NCBI RefSeq assembly: GCF_030685535.1
Contig: NZ_CP131601.1
Location: 2,170,001-2,234,000 of the forward strand
Source of the DNA: Photobacterium leiognathi
Lineage (GTDB): Bacteria > Pseudomonadota > Gammaproteobacteria > Enterobacterales > Vibrionaceae
Length of the DNA stretch: 64,000 bases
Direction: 5' to 3'
A model generated the notes under the pieces. The model did not search any database and was not told the origin of the DNA. It saw only the letters and a list, made by a program, of their open reading frames with translations. Each line of letters begins with the position of its first letter. Position 1 is the stretch's first letter. This document shows, in pieces, positions 53,917 through 62,318 of the stretch. The position numbers and the translations under genes were made by a program.

Positions 53917-54837
53917 TTAGTAACGGATCTTCGGATCAATTGTCGCAAGAACAATATCCACAATGGCGTTAAAGATGATGGTTAATGAACCAATCAGAAT
54001 CGTAATACCAAGCACCAATGAATAATCACGGTTAAAGGCAGCATTCACGAATAACTTACCAATTCCCGGCAAACCGAAAATGGTTTCGATAACCACAGAG
54101 CCAGTAATGATGCCGACGAACGCAGGTCCCATGTATGACACAACCTATAATAGTGCAGGCTTTAAGGCATGTTTGATCACAATGTAGGGGTAACTTAAGC
54201 CTTTCGCACGAGCAGTACGAATGAAGTTACTGTTTAGCGTTTCAATCATGCTACCGCGAGTAATACGGGCAAACGTCGCCACATATAACAACGCCATACC
54301 AAACATAGGTAGCAAAATAAATTTAGTTGAACCGTCTTGCCAGCCACCAGCAGGTAACCATTGAAGTTTAATTGAGAAGATATAGATCAATACAGGCGCG
54401 AGAATAAAGGATGGCATCACCACCCCCGCCATGGCGGTGGACATTATAGTGTAATCGAGCCAGGTATTTTGTTTAAGTGCCGCAATGGTACCAACCGTTA
54501 CCCCCATCACAAGGGCGAAAATAAAGGCAAAGAAACCAATTTTTGCTGATACCGGTAGTGCTTTTGCTACCAATTCATTAACGGTGAAATCTTTGTATTT
54601 AAAGGATGGGCCAAAATCACCTTGGACAATGTTGCCAAGGTAAGTGGTGTACTGCTCAAACACAGGTTTATCTAACCCGTATTTCGCTTCGATGTTAGCC
54701 ATGACTTCAGGCGGAAGAGGACGATCACTTGAGAATGGGTTGCCAGGAGCAAAGCGCATTAAGAAGAAAGAAATCGTGATCAATACCAATAACGTCGGTA
54801 TGGCTTCTAAAATCCGTTTAGCAATGAATTTAAACAT
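53917..54837 (-). pseudogene. oppB: Oligopeptide permease OppB interrupted by an amber codon
   Basis: Inner-membrane permease of the oligopeptide importer, full length (306 codons besides the final stop) but with TAG at codon 231 (54145-54147). The reading frame continues without shift: KHALKPALL, stop, VVSYMGPAFVG, then the normal end VDIVLATIDPKIRY. The E. coli protein reads ALKPALLPVLSYLGPAF here, so a single residue codon has become a stop. The lesion falls just after the EAA loop and removes the last one or two membrane helices, so the truncated protein should not form a working importer. CAG to TAG is the simplest single-base route if the ancestral residue was Gln; from a Pro codon at least two changes are needed. 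The rest of the operon looks intact. Confidence 0.88.
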
Positions 54838-54864
54838 AAACTCTACCGTAATTGCTGTGAGTGC

Positions 54865-54893
54865 AAAAAGCAGCCTTCTATCCCGAAGGCTGC
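54865..54893 (-). terminator. Terminator/attenuator between oppA and oppB
   Basis: On the minus strand the stem GCAGCCTTC / GAAGGCTGC with loop GGGATA is followed by TTTTTG. It lies between the binding-protein gene and the permease genes, a common way to make far more OppA than OppBCDF. Confidence 0.85.
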
Positions 54894-54919
54894 GTATTAT
54901 TATTTTTATTTAATGCGAA

Positions 54920-56551
54920 TTACTTCGCGATGAAGTACATATCTTTCGAGTAGATATTATCTTCTGGGTTTTCCATTGGGTAACCACCCAACTGCGGGTT
55001 CACTAAACGTGCATTCACGTAGTGGTAGATAGGCATGATAGGCATATCTTCTGCCAGCTTCGCTTCTGCATCTTTATAATCTGCTGCACGTTCTGCATCA
55101 GTTTTCGCTAGTACCGCATCATCAATCGCTTTGTCGTACGCTGCGCTTGAGTATTTAGGGTAGTTTTGTGAGTGATCGCTACGCATGATTGCTAAGAATG
55201 TCGATGCTTCGTTGTAGTCACCACACCAACCAGCGCGCGAGATATCAAAGTTACCCTGACGTTTTGCATCTAGGTAGCTCTTCCACTCTTGGTTTTCAAG
55301 TACTGCTGTTACACCCAAGCCTTTTTTCCACATTGAAGAAATCGCCACAGCAATCTTCTTGTGGTTTTCAGATGTGTTGTATAGCAGGTTAAATTTAAGT
55401 GGATTGTTTTGATCGTAACCCGCCGCTTTCAACAACTCTTTTGCTTTTGCTAAACGTTGTTTCTGATCAAGCTTCGAGTACTCAGGCATTTCAACATCCA
55501 AACCGTTCGTTGCAAGCGGTGTGAAGTTGTAAGCTGGCGTCTCGCCTTTACCTACAATGAATTTCGCCAATACGTCACGATCAATAGCGTATGATAGTGC
55601 TTTACGCACGTTTGCATCATCAAACGGCTTACGTGTCATATTGAATTCGTAGTAGTACGAACACAGGTAAGGGGTTACTTTTACATCTTGTGGGTATTCT
55701 TTTTGTAGACGTTTGAAGTGCTCATTTGGCATCTCATAAGTCATATCAAGCTCACCCGCTAAGAAGCGGTTCATTGCAGCCACTTGGTTTTCAATAGGTA
55801 GGAAAGTGACTTGGTTAATAACGGTATTTTTGTTGTCCCAGTAATTTTCATTACGCGCTAGAACAATACGCTCGTTCACAACCCAAGTATCTAATTTGTA
55901 AGCACCGTTAGAAACGTAGTTACCCACTTTTGTCCACTCATCACCAAACTTCTCAACCACTTTCTGGTTAACAGGTTTCATTGAAGTGTGAACAAGCATT
56001 GAAGCAAAGTAAGAAACTGGCTTATCTAGCGTTACTTTCAGCGTTTTACTGTCGACTGCTTCAACACCGAGTGTTTCTGGTGCTTTTTTACCGGCGATAA
56101 TGTCTTCAGCATTCGCCATTGTGGTCATTTGAATGTATGACGCATATGGCGATGCCGTTTTTGGATCAGCCAAACGACGCCAAGTGTAAACAAAATCTTC
56201 AGCTGTTACAGGATCGCCATTTGACCATTTCGCATCATCACGAATATGGAATGTCCATGTTTTATAATCTTCGGTTTCCCAAGACTTCGCTGCACCAGGA
56301 ACTAGGTTACCTTTGCTATCTTGGTTCACTAACCCTTCAAGCAAATCACGAATAACGTTTGATTCTGGAACACCAGAGACTTTTTGCGGATCAAGAGATT
56401 CAGGCTCAGTACCATTACCACGCACTAACTCTTGTTTATCAGCCAGTTTTGTATCTGCAGGAACCTGCGCCGCAAAAGAAGAGAAAGAAGTGGCGGCAAC
56501 AGCAAAACCCAGACTCATCATGAGTGCTTGGGTGATTTTATTCTTATACAT
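54920..56551 (-). CDS. oppA: Periplasmic oligopeptide-binding protein OppA
   Basis: SBP family 5 protein that captures peptides in the periplasm for OppBCDF. The 543-residue precursor has a Sec signal peptide (MYKNKITQALMMSLGF to SFA, cleavage around residue 27-28). The family features GTEPESLDPQK, AAKSWETEDYKTWTFHIRDDA, SNGDPVTAEDFVYTWRR and the C-terminal MPIMPIYHY are clear. There is no lipobox, so it is soluble. First gene of the operon. Confidence 0.95.
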   Translation of the reverse strand: MYKNKITQALMMSLGFAVAATSFSSFAAQVPADTKLADKQELVRGNGTEPESLDPQKVSGVPESNVIRDLLEGLVNQDSKGNLVPGAAKSWETEDYKTWTFHIRDDAKWSNGDPVTAEDFVYTWRRLADPKTASPYASYIQMTTMANAEDIIAGKKAPETLGVEAVDSKTLKVTLDKPVSYFASMLVHTSMKPVNQKVVEKFGDEWTKVGNYVSNGAYKLDTWVVNERIVLARNENYWDNKNTVINQVTFLPIENQVAAMNRFLAGELDMTYEMPNEHFKRLQKEYPQDVKVTPYLCSYYYEFNMTRKPFDDANVRKALSYAIDRDVLAKFIVGKGETPAYNFTPLATNGLDVEMPEYSKLDQKQRLAKAKELLKAAGYDQNNPLKFNLLYNTSENHKKIAVAISSMWKKGLGVTAVLENQEWKSYLDAKRQGNFDISRAGWCGDYNEASTFLAIMRSDHSQNYPKYSSAAYDKAIDDAVLAKTDAERAADYKDAEAKLAEDMPIMPIYHYVNARLVNPQLGGYPMENPEDNIYSKDMYFIAK

Positions 56552-56948
56552 GCATTACTCCAATACATCTGATTATTACGTCCATGACGTTCTTCGTTTG
56601 GTCATAAGGATGACTGCACTGGCTGTTTTTTATCCTAAAAGCAACCAATCAAACCGAAGAATTATTCAAAACGTTATCAGAATATAAATAAATTTACCAT
56701 ATTTTAACATTTAAAAGTGACTTTATGCTGATAAAACAGGTAGGAGTAAGTTATAAACACTAACAACAAGATACGTGCCAAATTTTAATCTTAGTAAAAT
56801 CTATATTTACAGAAAATAACACTACAAATAACCAACACAGCACTAATTAGCTAGATATTTTATTCACACAAGATCACATAAACAGTTCAAAAAACCACCC
56901 ACCTAAAACCAAATAACAACATTTTATTTACATTTTTATTTCATTAAT
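56552..56948. other. Upstream region of oppA
   Basis: About 400 bp of AT-rich DNA containing the oppA promoter and probably a long leader. No coding frame or structured RNA was recognised. Confidence 0.4.
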
Positions 56949-56977
56949 AAAAAAAGCACCGACTTAGTCGATGCTTT
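56949..56977 (-). terminator. Terminator after the 54-residue small protein gene
   Basis: On the minus strand the stem AAAGCATCGACT / AGTCGGTGCTTT (one G-U pair, tight loop) is followed by a run of Ts. It shows that a transcript unit ends here, supporting the small gene upstream. Confidence 0.75.
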
Positions 56978-57002
56978 GTTGCGATGGTGTGAACTGCGTT
57001 TG

Positions 57003-57167
57003 CTACTTATTTTCGCTATCTAATTTAATAATTTGCTTATCTTCGTTAACTGATTGCTCTCTTTGTTCGAGCAATAGTTGTGAATCATCGTCTTCTGGCT
57101 TATCGGTCATACCGATGTCTGCCATAATTTGCTTCATCTTCTTATTCGAAACGCGTCTGTGTTTCAT
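57003..57167 (-). CDS. Small charged hypothetical protein (54 residues)
   Basis: I do not recognise this protein. It is supported by a very strong ribosome-binding site (GGAGGG, 4 bases before the ATG at 57167) and its own terminator. The sequence begins MKHRRVSNKKMKQIMADIG and continues with an acidic, Gln/Glu-rich, probably helical tail; it has no membrane segment or Cys. It stands alone between oppA and a divergent small gene. Confidence 0.65.
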   Translation of the reverse strand: MKHRRVSNKKMKQIMADIGMTDKPEDDDSQLLLEQREQSVNEDKQIIKLDSENK

Positions 57168-57511
57168 TGAACCCTCCGCTGTCAAACTCTGTGCCAGTAG
57201 ACCTCAATTACCACTTATTCTGCTTAGCCTATACCAGCAACGTTTTTAATTACTAACCGCAATTAAAATATGGCACACAACTAACGACTTTGCCTCTTTA
57301 ATCACGGATAAATCTGGTTTTTACCGCGTTCTAAATAACCAAAAACGATTAACAATTTTTTTATAGATATTCTCATTATAACGACAGATTTATCCTATCT
57401 GTAACATATCAACCAGATAAAAAAGAGGCTAAACTATATACAATAAAGTGATTATGCTTTATTTAGTGATTTATAAAGAACAACTTTACACAGCATTTGA
57501 AGAGTATCTAT
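57168..57511. other. Divergent region between two small genes
   Basis: About 340 bp, AT-rich, expected to hold the promoters of the 54-residue and 37-residue genes. No further structure was recognised. Confidence 0.35.
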
Positions 57512-57625
57512 ATGAGACCAGTAGGTTTTACTACCCCACGCAGCCCATCACGTTTCCGTCATAACTATGTTCCGTCAATAATGACATCACGCGATAAGAA
57601 CAAGAAAAACGAACAAACCAAATAA
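57512..57625 (+). CDS. Very small basic protein (37 residues), tentative
   Basis: A 37-codon frame, starting MRPVGFTTPRSPSRFRHNYV and ending KKNEQTK, rich in Arg, Lys, Pro and Ser. GAAGAG lies 7-8 bases before the ATG, and a strong terminator begins 35 bp after the stop, so the layout is that of a monocistronic small gene. It has no membrane helix or Cys. It could be a small regulator or RNA/ribosome-binding protein, but no function can be assigned, and the transcript could instead be a non-coding RNA. Confidence 0.45.
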   Translation: MRPVGFTTPRSPSRFRHNYVPSIMTSRDKNKKNEQTK

Positions 57626-57660
57626 CAAAATATCCTTTATCTCTGCTGTTTAATTGATAC

Positions 57661-57688
57661 AAAAAAGGAGCCATTAGGCTCCTTTTTT
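57661..57688. terminator. Bidirectional terminator between the small gene and moaE
   Basis: A 12-bp perfect stem, AAAAAAGGAGCC / GGCTCCTTTTTT, with loop ATTA. It serves both the plus-strand small gene and moaE. Confidence 0.9.
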
Positions 57689-57703
57689 GATATTCAATTT
57701 CTA

Positions 57704-58150
57704 CTATTTTGACCAACGATCAGCAGCAGAAGTATCTGTTTCACGGGCATCTACCCAGCGACTTTGCTCTGGCGTTTGTTCTTTCTTCCAGAACGGCGCA
57801 CGTGTTTTTAAGTAATCCATAATGAATTCACACGCTTCAAAAGCAGCACCACGGTGAGCACTGGTTACGCCAACAAAAACAATCTGATCGCCTAACGCTA
57901 AATCGCCAACACGGTGGATCACTCGGGTTTTGAGTAACGGCCAACGTTGGTTTGCTTGATCAACAATTTCCTGCAATGACTTTTCCGTCATACCAGGATA
58001 ATGCTCTAACGATAATCCTGTTACCGCATCACCTTGGTTAAAATCACGTACTTTACCAATGAAAGTAACCACCGCGCCTGCTTCAGTACCTTCAGAAAGT
58101 TTTGCGTATTCATCCGCAACGGAGAAATCGTCAAACTGAACAGAGATCAT
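57704..58150 (-). CDS. moaE: Molybdopterin synthase catalytic subunit MoaE
   Basis: Large subunit of molybdopterin synthase, which with thiocarboxylated MoaD puts sulfur into cyclic pyranopterin monophosphate. The 148-residue protein has VTFIGKVRDFN at the N terminus, LEHYPGMTEK, HRVGDLALGD and FWKKE with the conserved active-site lysines. It starts 3 bp after moaD. Last gene of moaACDE. Confidence 0.95.
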   Translation of the reverse strand: MISVQFDDFSVADEYAKLSEGTEAGAVVTFIGKVRDFNQGDAVTGLSLEHYPGMTEKSLQEIVDQANQRWPLLKTRVIHRVGDLALGDQIVFVGVTSAHRGAAFEACEFIMDYLKTRAPFWKKEQTPEQSRWVDARETDTSAADRWSK

Positions 58151-58153
58151 AGA

Positions 58154-58399
58154 TCAGCCTCCAGTCACTGGTGGGAAGAATGCCACTTCATCACCATCAG
58201 TCAATGGCGTATCTAACGAACAAATCGTTTGATTAACAGCAACTAATAACTTGCCAGACTCTAATGCTAACTGCCACTTATCGCCACGAGTTGCTAACTC
58301 ACTACGCAGTGCATCTGCAGTTGCAAAAACAGCGTCAACTTCAAGACTATCAGTACCAACAAGCTCTTTCACTTGTGCAAAAAAGAGAACTTTGATCAT
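58154..58399 (-). CDS. moaD: Molybdopterin synthase sulfur carrier subunit MoaD
   Basis: Ubiquitin-like sulfur carrier for molybdopterin synthesis. The 81 residues end in the essential PPVTGG, whose terminal Gly is thiocarboxylated. It overlaps the end of moaC by 4 bp (ATGA). Confidence 0.95.
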   Translation of the reverse strand: MIKVLFFAQVKELVGTDSLEVDAVFATADALRSELATRGDKWQLALESGKLLVAVNQTICSLDTPLTDGDEVAFFPPVTGG

Positions 58400-58875
58400 G
58401 CTTCTACCTTAAAGTGACCTGATTTACCGCCTGTTTTTTCTAACAGACGAACTTGGCTAATTACCATGTCTTTTTGTACCGCTTTACACATATCGTAAAT
58501 AGTCAAAGCAGCAACAGAAGCCGCTGTTAGCGCTTCCATTTCAACACCAGTTTTACCCGCAAGCTTACAGCAAGACTCAATGCGTACTTTGTTTTCCGCA
58601 GGGATCGCTTCTAACTGTACTTCAACTTTTGACAGCAGTAACGGGTGACACAGTGGGATCAAATCCCATGTTTTTTTCGCCGCTTGAATACCCGCAATGC
58701 GTGCTGTCGCGAACACGTCACCTTTATGGTGTTGACCAGAAACAATAAGATCTAATGTTTCTGGTGCCATGTGAACAAATGCTTCAGCACGTGCTTCACG
58801 AACGGTTTCTGCTTTAGCTGACACGTCCACCATATTGGCTTCGCCAGATGCATTAATATGTGTAAATTGATTCAT
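58396..58875 (-). CDS. moaC: Cyclic pyranopterin monophosphate synthase MoaC
   Basis: Converts the MoaA product (3',8-cyclo-GTP) to cyclic pyranopterin monophosphate. The 159-residue protein has the conserved [45 protein letters not shown] and [19 protein letters not shown]. The ATG at 58875 gives the E. coli-like start ([18 protein letters not shown]); the frame is open to 58908 without homology. It follows moaA directly, with no room for moaB. Confidence 0.94.
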   Translation of the reverse strand: MNQFTHINASGEANMVDVSAKAETVREARAEAFVHMAPETLDLIVSGQHHKGDVFATARIAGIQAAKKTWDLIPLCHPLLLSKVEVQLEAIPAENKVRIESCCKLAGKTGVEMEALTAASVAALTIYDMCKAVQKDMVISQVRLLEKTGGKSGHFKVEA

Positions 58876-58964
58876 TATGTAATCGTTCCTCAACGAAGCG
58901 ATAAACACAGCACGGCAGTAACATGACTTACCATGCTGACTAAAATAGGGAAAAGAAAGAGGTG

Positions 58965-59953
58965 TTAACCACCAATAGAAGCTAAATTCGGTGTCATACC
59001 TGTTTTACCTTCATCCAAGAAGTGACTCACTGCTTTTTCATTGAGCCCTGCTTGAATACGTGCGATCAACTCATTTTTTTGATCATCACGAGCAAGTAAA
59101 TCACGCAAATTAACACCTTGCTCACCAAATAAACAAAGGTGTAGCTTACCTTTAGCTGAAACACGTAAACGGTTACAACTTTGGCAGAAATTCTTTTCGT
59201 AAGGCATGATCAAGCCAATTTCGCCCATATAATCGGGGTGGCAGAAAACTTGTGCTGGGCCATCGTTGCTACCTTTTACTTTCAGTAACCAACCATTGGC
59301 GATCAAATGATTACGAATGCTCACACCTGACTGGTGGTGATTTTGGAATAAACTATCCATTTCGCCCGTTTGCATTAATTCAATAAAACGCATTTGAATC
59401 GGACGAGTTTTAATCCATTCAAGGAATTTAGGTAGTTCTTGGGAATTAAGATCTTTGAGGAGTACCGTGTTGATTTTTACCTGCTCAAAACCTGCATCAA
59501 ACGCCGCATCAATCCCTTCCATCACTTGATGGAACATGTTTTCACCAGTGATCTGGTAGAACATTTTAGGATCTAAGCTATCAACACTCACATTAATATT
59601 GGTTAAGCCAGCTTCGCGCCACTCATGGACATGCTTAGCCATACGATAACCATTGGTTGTCGTAGCAACTTTGTTGATCCCAGGAATATCAGCAACCGTC
59701 TTAATAATATCTGTAAAATCACGGCGTAAGCTTGGCTCACCACCGGTAATACGGATCTTATTAGTGCCACATTCAGCGAACGCTGACGCGACCCGATAGA
59801 TCTCATCCAAGCTCAAAAAAGAAGGTTCTTCTTCTCTGTGGGATGATAGCCATCAGGCAGGCAATAGGTACATTTGAAGTTACAGACGTCTGTAACAGAA
59901 AGTCGCAAGTAGTAAAACTTACGATGGAAACTATCTTCTAATTGTTTCGCCAC
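58965..59953 (-). pseudogene. moaA: GTP 3',8-cyclase MoaA with a one-base frameshift
   Basis: Radical SAM enzyme for the first step of molybdenum cofactor synthesis. The start is GTG at 59953 with AAAGGTG 5 bases upstream, giving [21 protein letters not shown]. The radical SAM cysteines are in CNFKCTYC. After about 45 codons the frame meets TGA next to a run of six Ts (59815-59820, minus strand), then homology resumes in another frame at [13 protein letters not shown]. Adding one T to the run joins the frames into a 329-residue protein, exactly the E. coli length, with correct alignment (KKNLLFLSLDE against QKNSSFLNLSE remembered from vibrios). The rest is intact, including [10 protein letters not shown], the second cluster cysteines in CQSCNRLR and the C-terminal GG. 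A sequencing error in a homopolymer, a real mutation, or slippage-restored translation are all possible. Confidence 0.88.
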
Positions 59954-60045
59954 GGAACACCTTTCCAAATACGGGAGGCCAATTCATTTCTAAACCAACC
60001 CTGGTGACAAATCGTCACTGGCATTAATCACCTATCAACTTTTGA
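59954..60045 (-). promoter_or_regulatory. Probable molybdenum cofactor (Moco) riboswitch in the moaA leader
   Basis: The leader on the minus strand contains GTGACGATTTGTCAC (a hairpin), then CAGGGTTGG, and further on TTGGCCTCCCGT followed by TTGGAAAGGTG running into the moaA ribosome-binding site. From memory this order of elements (GTGAC hairpin, CCAGG, GGCCTCCCG, GGAAAGGT) is that of the Moco RNA motif upstream of moaA in enterobacteria and vibrios. Position directly before moaA agrees. The outer boundary is approximate. Confidence 0.65.
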
Positions 60046-60296
60046 ACGTATATATAATCGTCCAATACCACTTAGCAACTTAGTGATAAATGCTCGGAGT
60101 TATGGCAGTTATGCAAAGCAAATCAATCCTTGAGAGAATATTACACAACAGCATTTGTTAATAATAAATTATCGGACATTTTCCGTATTTCACAAATTAC
60201 AGAAAAAATCCGACTGTATTCTACCTTTCGAGCCGGATCACGACAATACTAGTTAATAATTTAACCGCTAATTTACCAATAAAAGTGAGGGTTATT

Positions 60297-60524
60297 ATGG
60301 CAAATATTATGGAATCAGCTTCAATCGAAGATATTGCACTCTATCTGCAGCGTGAAGATGGCATTGATGCAGCTTCAGCACAAACTGCTGCTCAACAGGT
60401 CGTTAATGGTTTTATCGATATGCGTAACAAAGGGATCATTAAAGGTTGGTATTTCGATGAATTAGGTCACTTAGAGTTACTGCCAACGGATATTGCATTA
60501 TCAATCATTGAGCGTCAGAAATAA
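60297..60524 (+). CDS. Hypothetical small protein (75 residues)
   Basis: I do not recognise this family. The ATG at 60297 has GAGGG 5 bases upstream, a strong site; the frame reaches back to 60285 without support. The protein is acidic and helical (IEDIALYLQREDGIDAASAQTAAQQVVNGFIDMRNKGIIKGWYF in part), without membrane segment or Cys. It stands divergent from moaA and upstream of the Lon-N-like gene on the same strand. Confidence 0.7.
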   Translation: MANIMESASIEDIALYLQREDGIDAASAQTAAQQVVNGFIDMRNKGIIKGWYFDELGHLELLPTDIALSIIERQK

Positions 60525-60740
60525 GGAATACCATTGCGTTTTTCAAATCATGATTTGCAAATTGCTACTAACTACAATGCGACAGAGTACAATTTGCATT
60601 CATCCGCTTAAAACATATCTAATTTTGCTCTTATCTCACTGTTTTAAAGAAAAACATTTTAAAGGTATAAAATGTTAGTCGGCACCAGAATTGCATTGTA
60701 TGTAAAACTAGACATTGCAAATCTAATGATGGAGTTCATT

Positions 60741-61316
60741 ATGGCCGAGATGCTTCCTTTGCTTTTCCAAAAACGTCATGTACTTCCTTCTGGTCGAATG
60801 CAAATCTATATTTCAACTGTAGATCAAGTACCTACACTAAAGACTGCGCTGACTTCAAAAAGCGGTTTAGGTATTTGTATGTACAGCGATAAGAAAGAAG
60901 CACAACACCTTTTTCATATTGGTACCCGCGTCACTATTGATGATTTTGATCAAGATCCCAATACTCGATTGCTAAAGCTTACTGTGTCGGGACAGGACAA
61001 TTTCAAAATTCAATCCATAGAGCAAACAACAGACGGTGTGTTCTGGGGAAAAACGACGCCTTTACCTCGCTGGAAAGCGATCACGATTAATAATGAACAA
61101 CGTCTGTTAGCAACACGTCTGAAAAAGATGTTCGAGAAGTTCCCAGATCTCGATGAATTATATAAGCGCAAAGACTTCGATAATTTAAGTTGGTTATGTC
61201 AGCGTTGGTTAGAAATATTGCCTCTACCTGCCGTTGATAAACAAAAATTATTAAATAAGCCAACCTGTTTAAATACATACGATTATTTGATGAGTATGAT
61301 CAAAACCAGTCACTAA
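60741..61316 (+). CDS. Lon N-terminal (substrate-binding) domain-like protein
   Basis: A 191-residue protein resembling the N-terminal substrate-binding domain of Lon protease (PUA-like): the start MAEMLPLLFQKRHVLPSGRM and the segment IGTRVTIDDFDQ with LLKLTVSGQDNFKI fit that fold. No ATPase or protease part is present, as in stand-alone LON-domain proteins common in proteobacteria. The ATG at 60741 has GGAG 6 bases upstream; the frame is open to 60672. The biological role is unknown. Confidence 0.75.
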   Translation: MAEMLPLLFQKRHVLPSGRMQIYISTVDQVPTLKTALTSKSGLGICMYSDKKEAQHLFHIGTRVTIDDFDQDPNTRLLKLTVSGQDNFKIQSIEQTTDGVFWGKTTPLPRWKAITINNEQRLLATRLKKMFEKFPDLDELYKRKDFDNLSWLCQRWLEILPLPAVDKQKLLNKPTCLNTYDYLMSMIKTSH

Positions 61317-61421
61317 AAGCATTTATGTGATATTACGTATAATTTACACAGCAACAAATGCAACAACAGACATTCTTTGATAATCTGACTGCTCATCAAA
61401 AATATAATAAAAGCCAACTTT

Positions 61422-62318
61422 ATGCTTAAAGCAGATAAATCTGATAAGAAAATTGTTGCTATTGGAGGAGGACACGGACTTGGTCGTATCCTCTCTTCTC
61501 TTTCCAATTACGGTTCACAAGTAACGGGAATTGTAACGACAACTGATAACGGTGGATCAACAGGGCGTATTCGAGCGTGCCAAGGCGGTATCGCTTGGGG
61601 AGATATGCGTAACTGTATTAACCAGTTAATTACAGAACCCTCTGTCGGCTCAATGATCTTCGAATACCGTTTTAAAGGTAATGGAGAGTTAGATGGTCAT
61701 AACCTCGGTAATTTAATGCTAACGGCGTTAGATAACCTGTGCATTCGACCACTAGAAGCAATCAACTTGATCCGCGATATGCTTAATGTAGAGACTCAGA
61801 TCATACCCATGTCTGAGCATCCTTCTGATCTTGCTGCTTTTACTCATAACGGTGAAATCATTAGCGGTGAAACGAGCGTTGATGAGTTACAAGAGATCCC
61901 TAAACGTTTATTTTTAGAACCAGCAGTTCCGGCAACCAAAGAAGCCATTGAAGCGATCAATGATGCCGACCTAATCTTATTAGGGCCTGGTAGTTTCTTA
62001 ACCAGTGTGATGCCCGTTTTACTATTACGTGATTTGGGATTAGCGCTGAAGAATTGTAATGCGCAAATTGCCTTTATCACTAACCTTGATAAAGAGCATG
62101 GACCTGCAGGTAAAATGTCACTTGAAACCATGTTGCACTGGTGTGAGCGTGCAATGAATGGACGCAAAATTGATACTATTATAACAGATAAACCTCAACC
62201 TGAATTAGCGCAGAGGTTTAACCTACAAATCGAAGATCTTGCGTCCAATAATCATGAATGGCGACATGATCGAGATAAATTAAAGCATGCGATTGATAAG
62301 CTCATTGCTTCCCGCTAA
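61422..62318 (+). CDS. YvcK/YbhK-type (CofD-like) gluconeogenesis factor family protein
   Basis: Cytoplasmic protein of the UPF0052/CofD-like family: YvcK in Bacillus, YbhK in E. coli, where it also neighbours the moa genes. The Bacillus protein binds UDP-sugars and affects cell shape and carbon metabolism; the role in vibrios is not established. The 298-residue protein has the N-terminal nucleotide-binding GGGHGLGRILSSL, TTDNGGSTGRIR, DGHNLGNLMLTAL and DLILLGPGSFLTSVMPVLL. ATG at 61422. Its 3' end overlaps the 3' end of luxU on the other strand by 39 bp. Confidence 0.9.
   Translation: MLKADKSDKKIVAIGGGHGLGRILSSLSNYGSQVTGIVTTTDNGGSTGRIRACQGGIAWGDMRNCINQLITEPSVGSMIFEYRFKGNGELDGHNLGNLMLTALDNLCIRPLEAINLIRDMLNVETQIIPMSEHPSDLAAFTHNGEIISGETSVDELQEIPKRLFLEPAVPATKEAIEAINDADLILLGPGSFLTSVMPVLLLRDLGLALKNCNAQIAFITNLDKEHGPAGKMSLETMLHWCERAMNGRKIDTIITDKPQPELAQRFNLQIEDLASNNHEWRHDRDKLKHAIDKLIASR

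Noticed and set aside
53362..53985. 207-codon plus-strand open frame across oppC and the end of oppB
   Set aside because: Antisense shadow of genuine permease genes; low-complexity basic sequence with no homology I recognise and no start signal.
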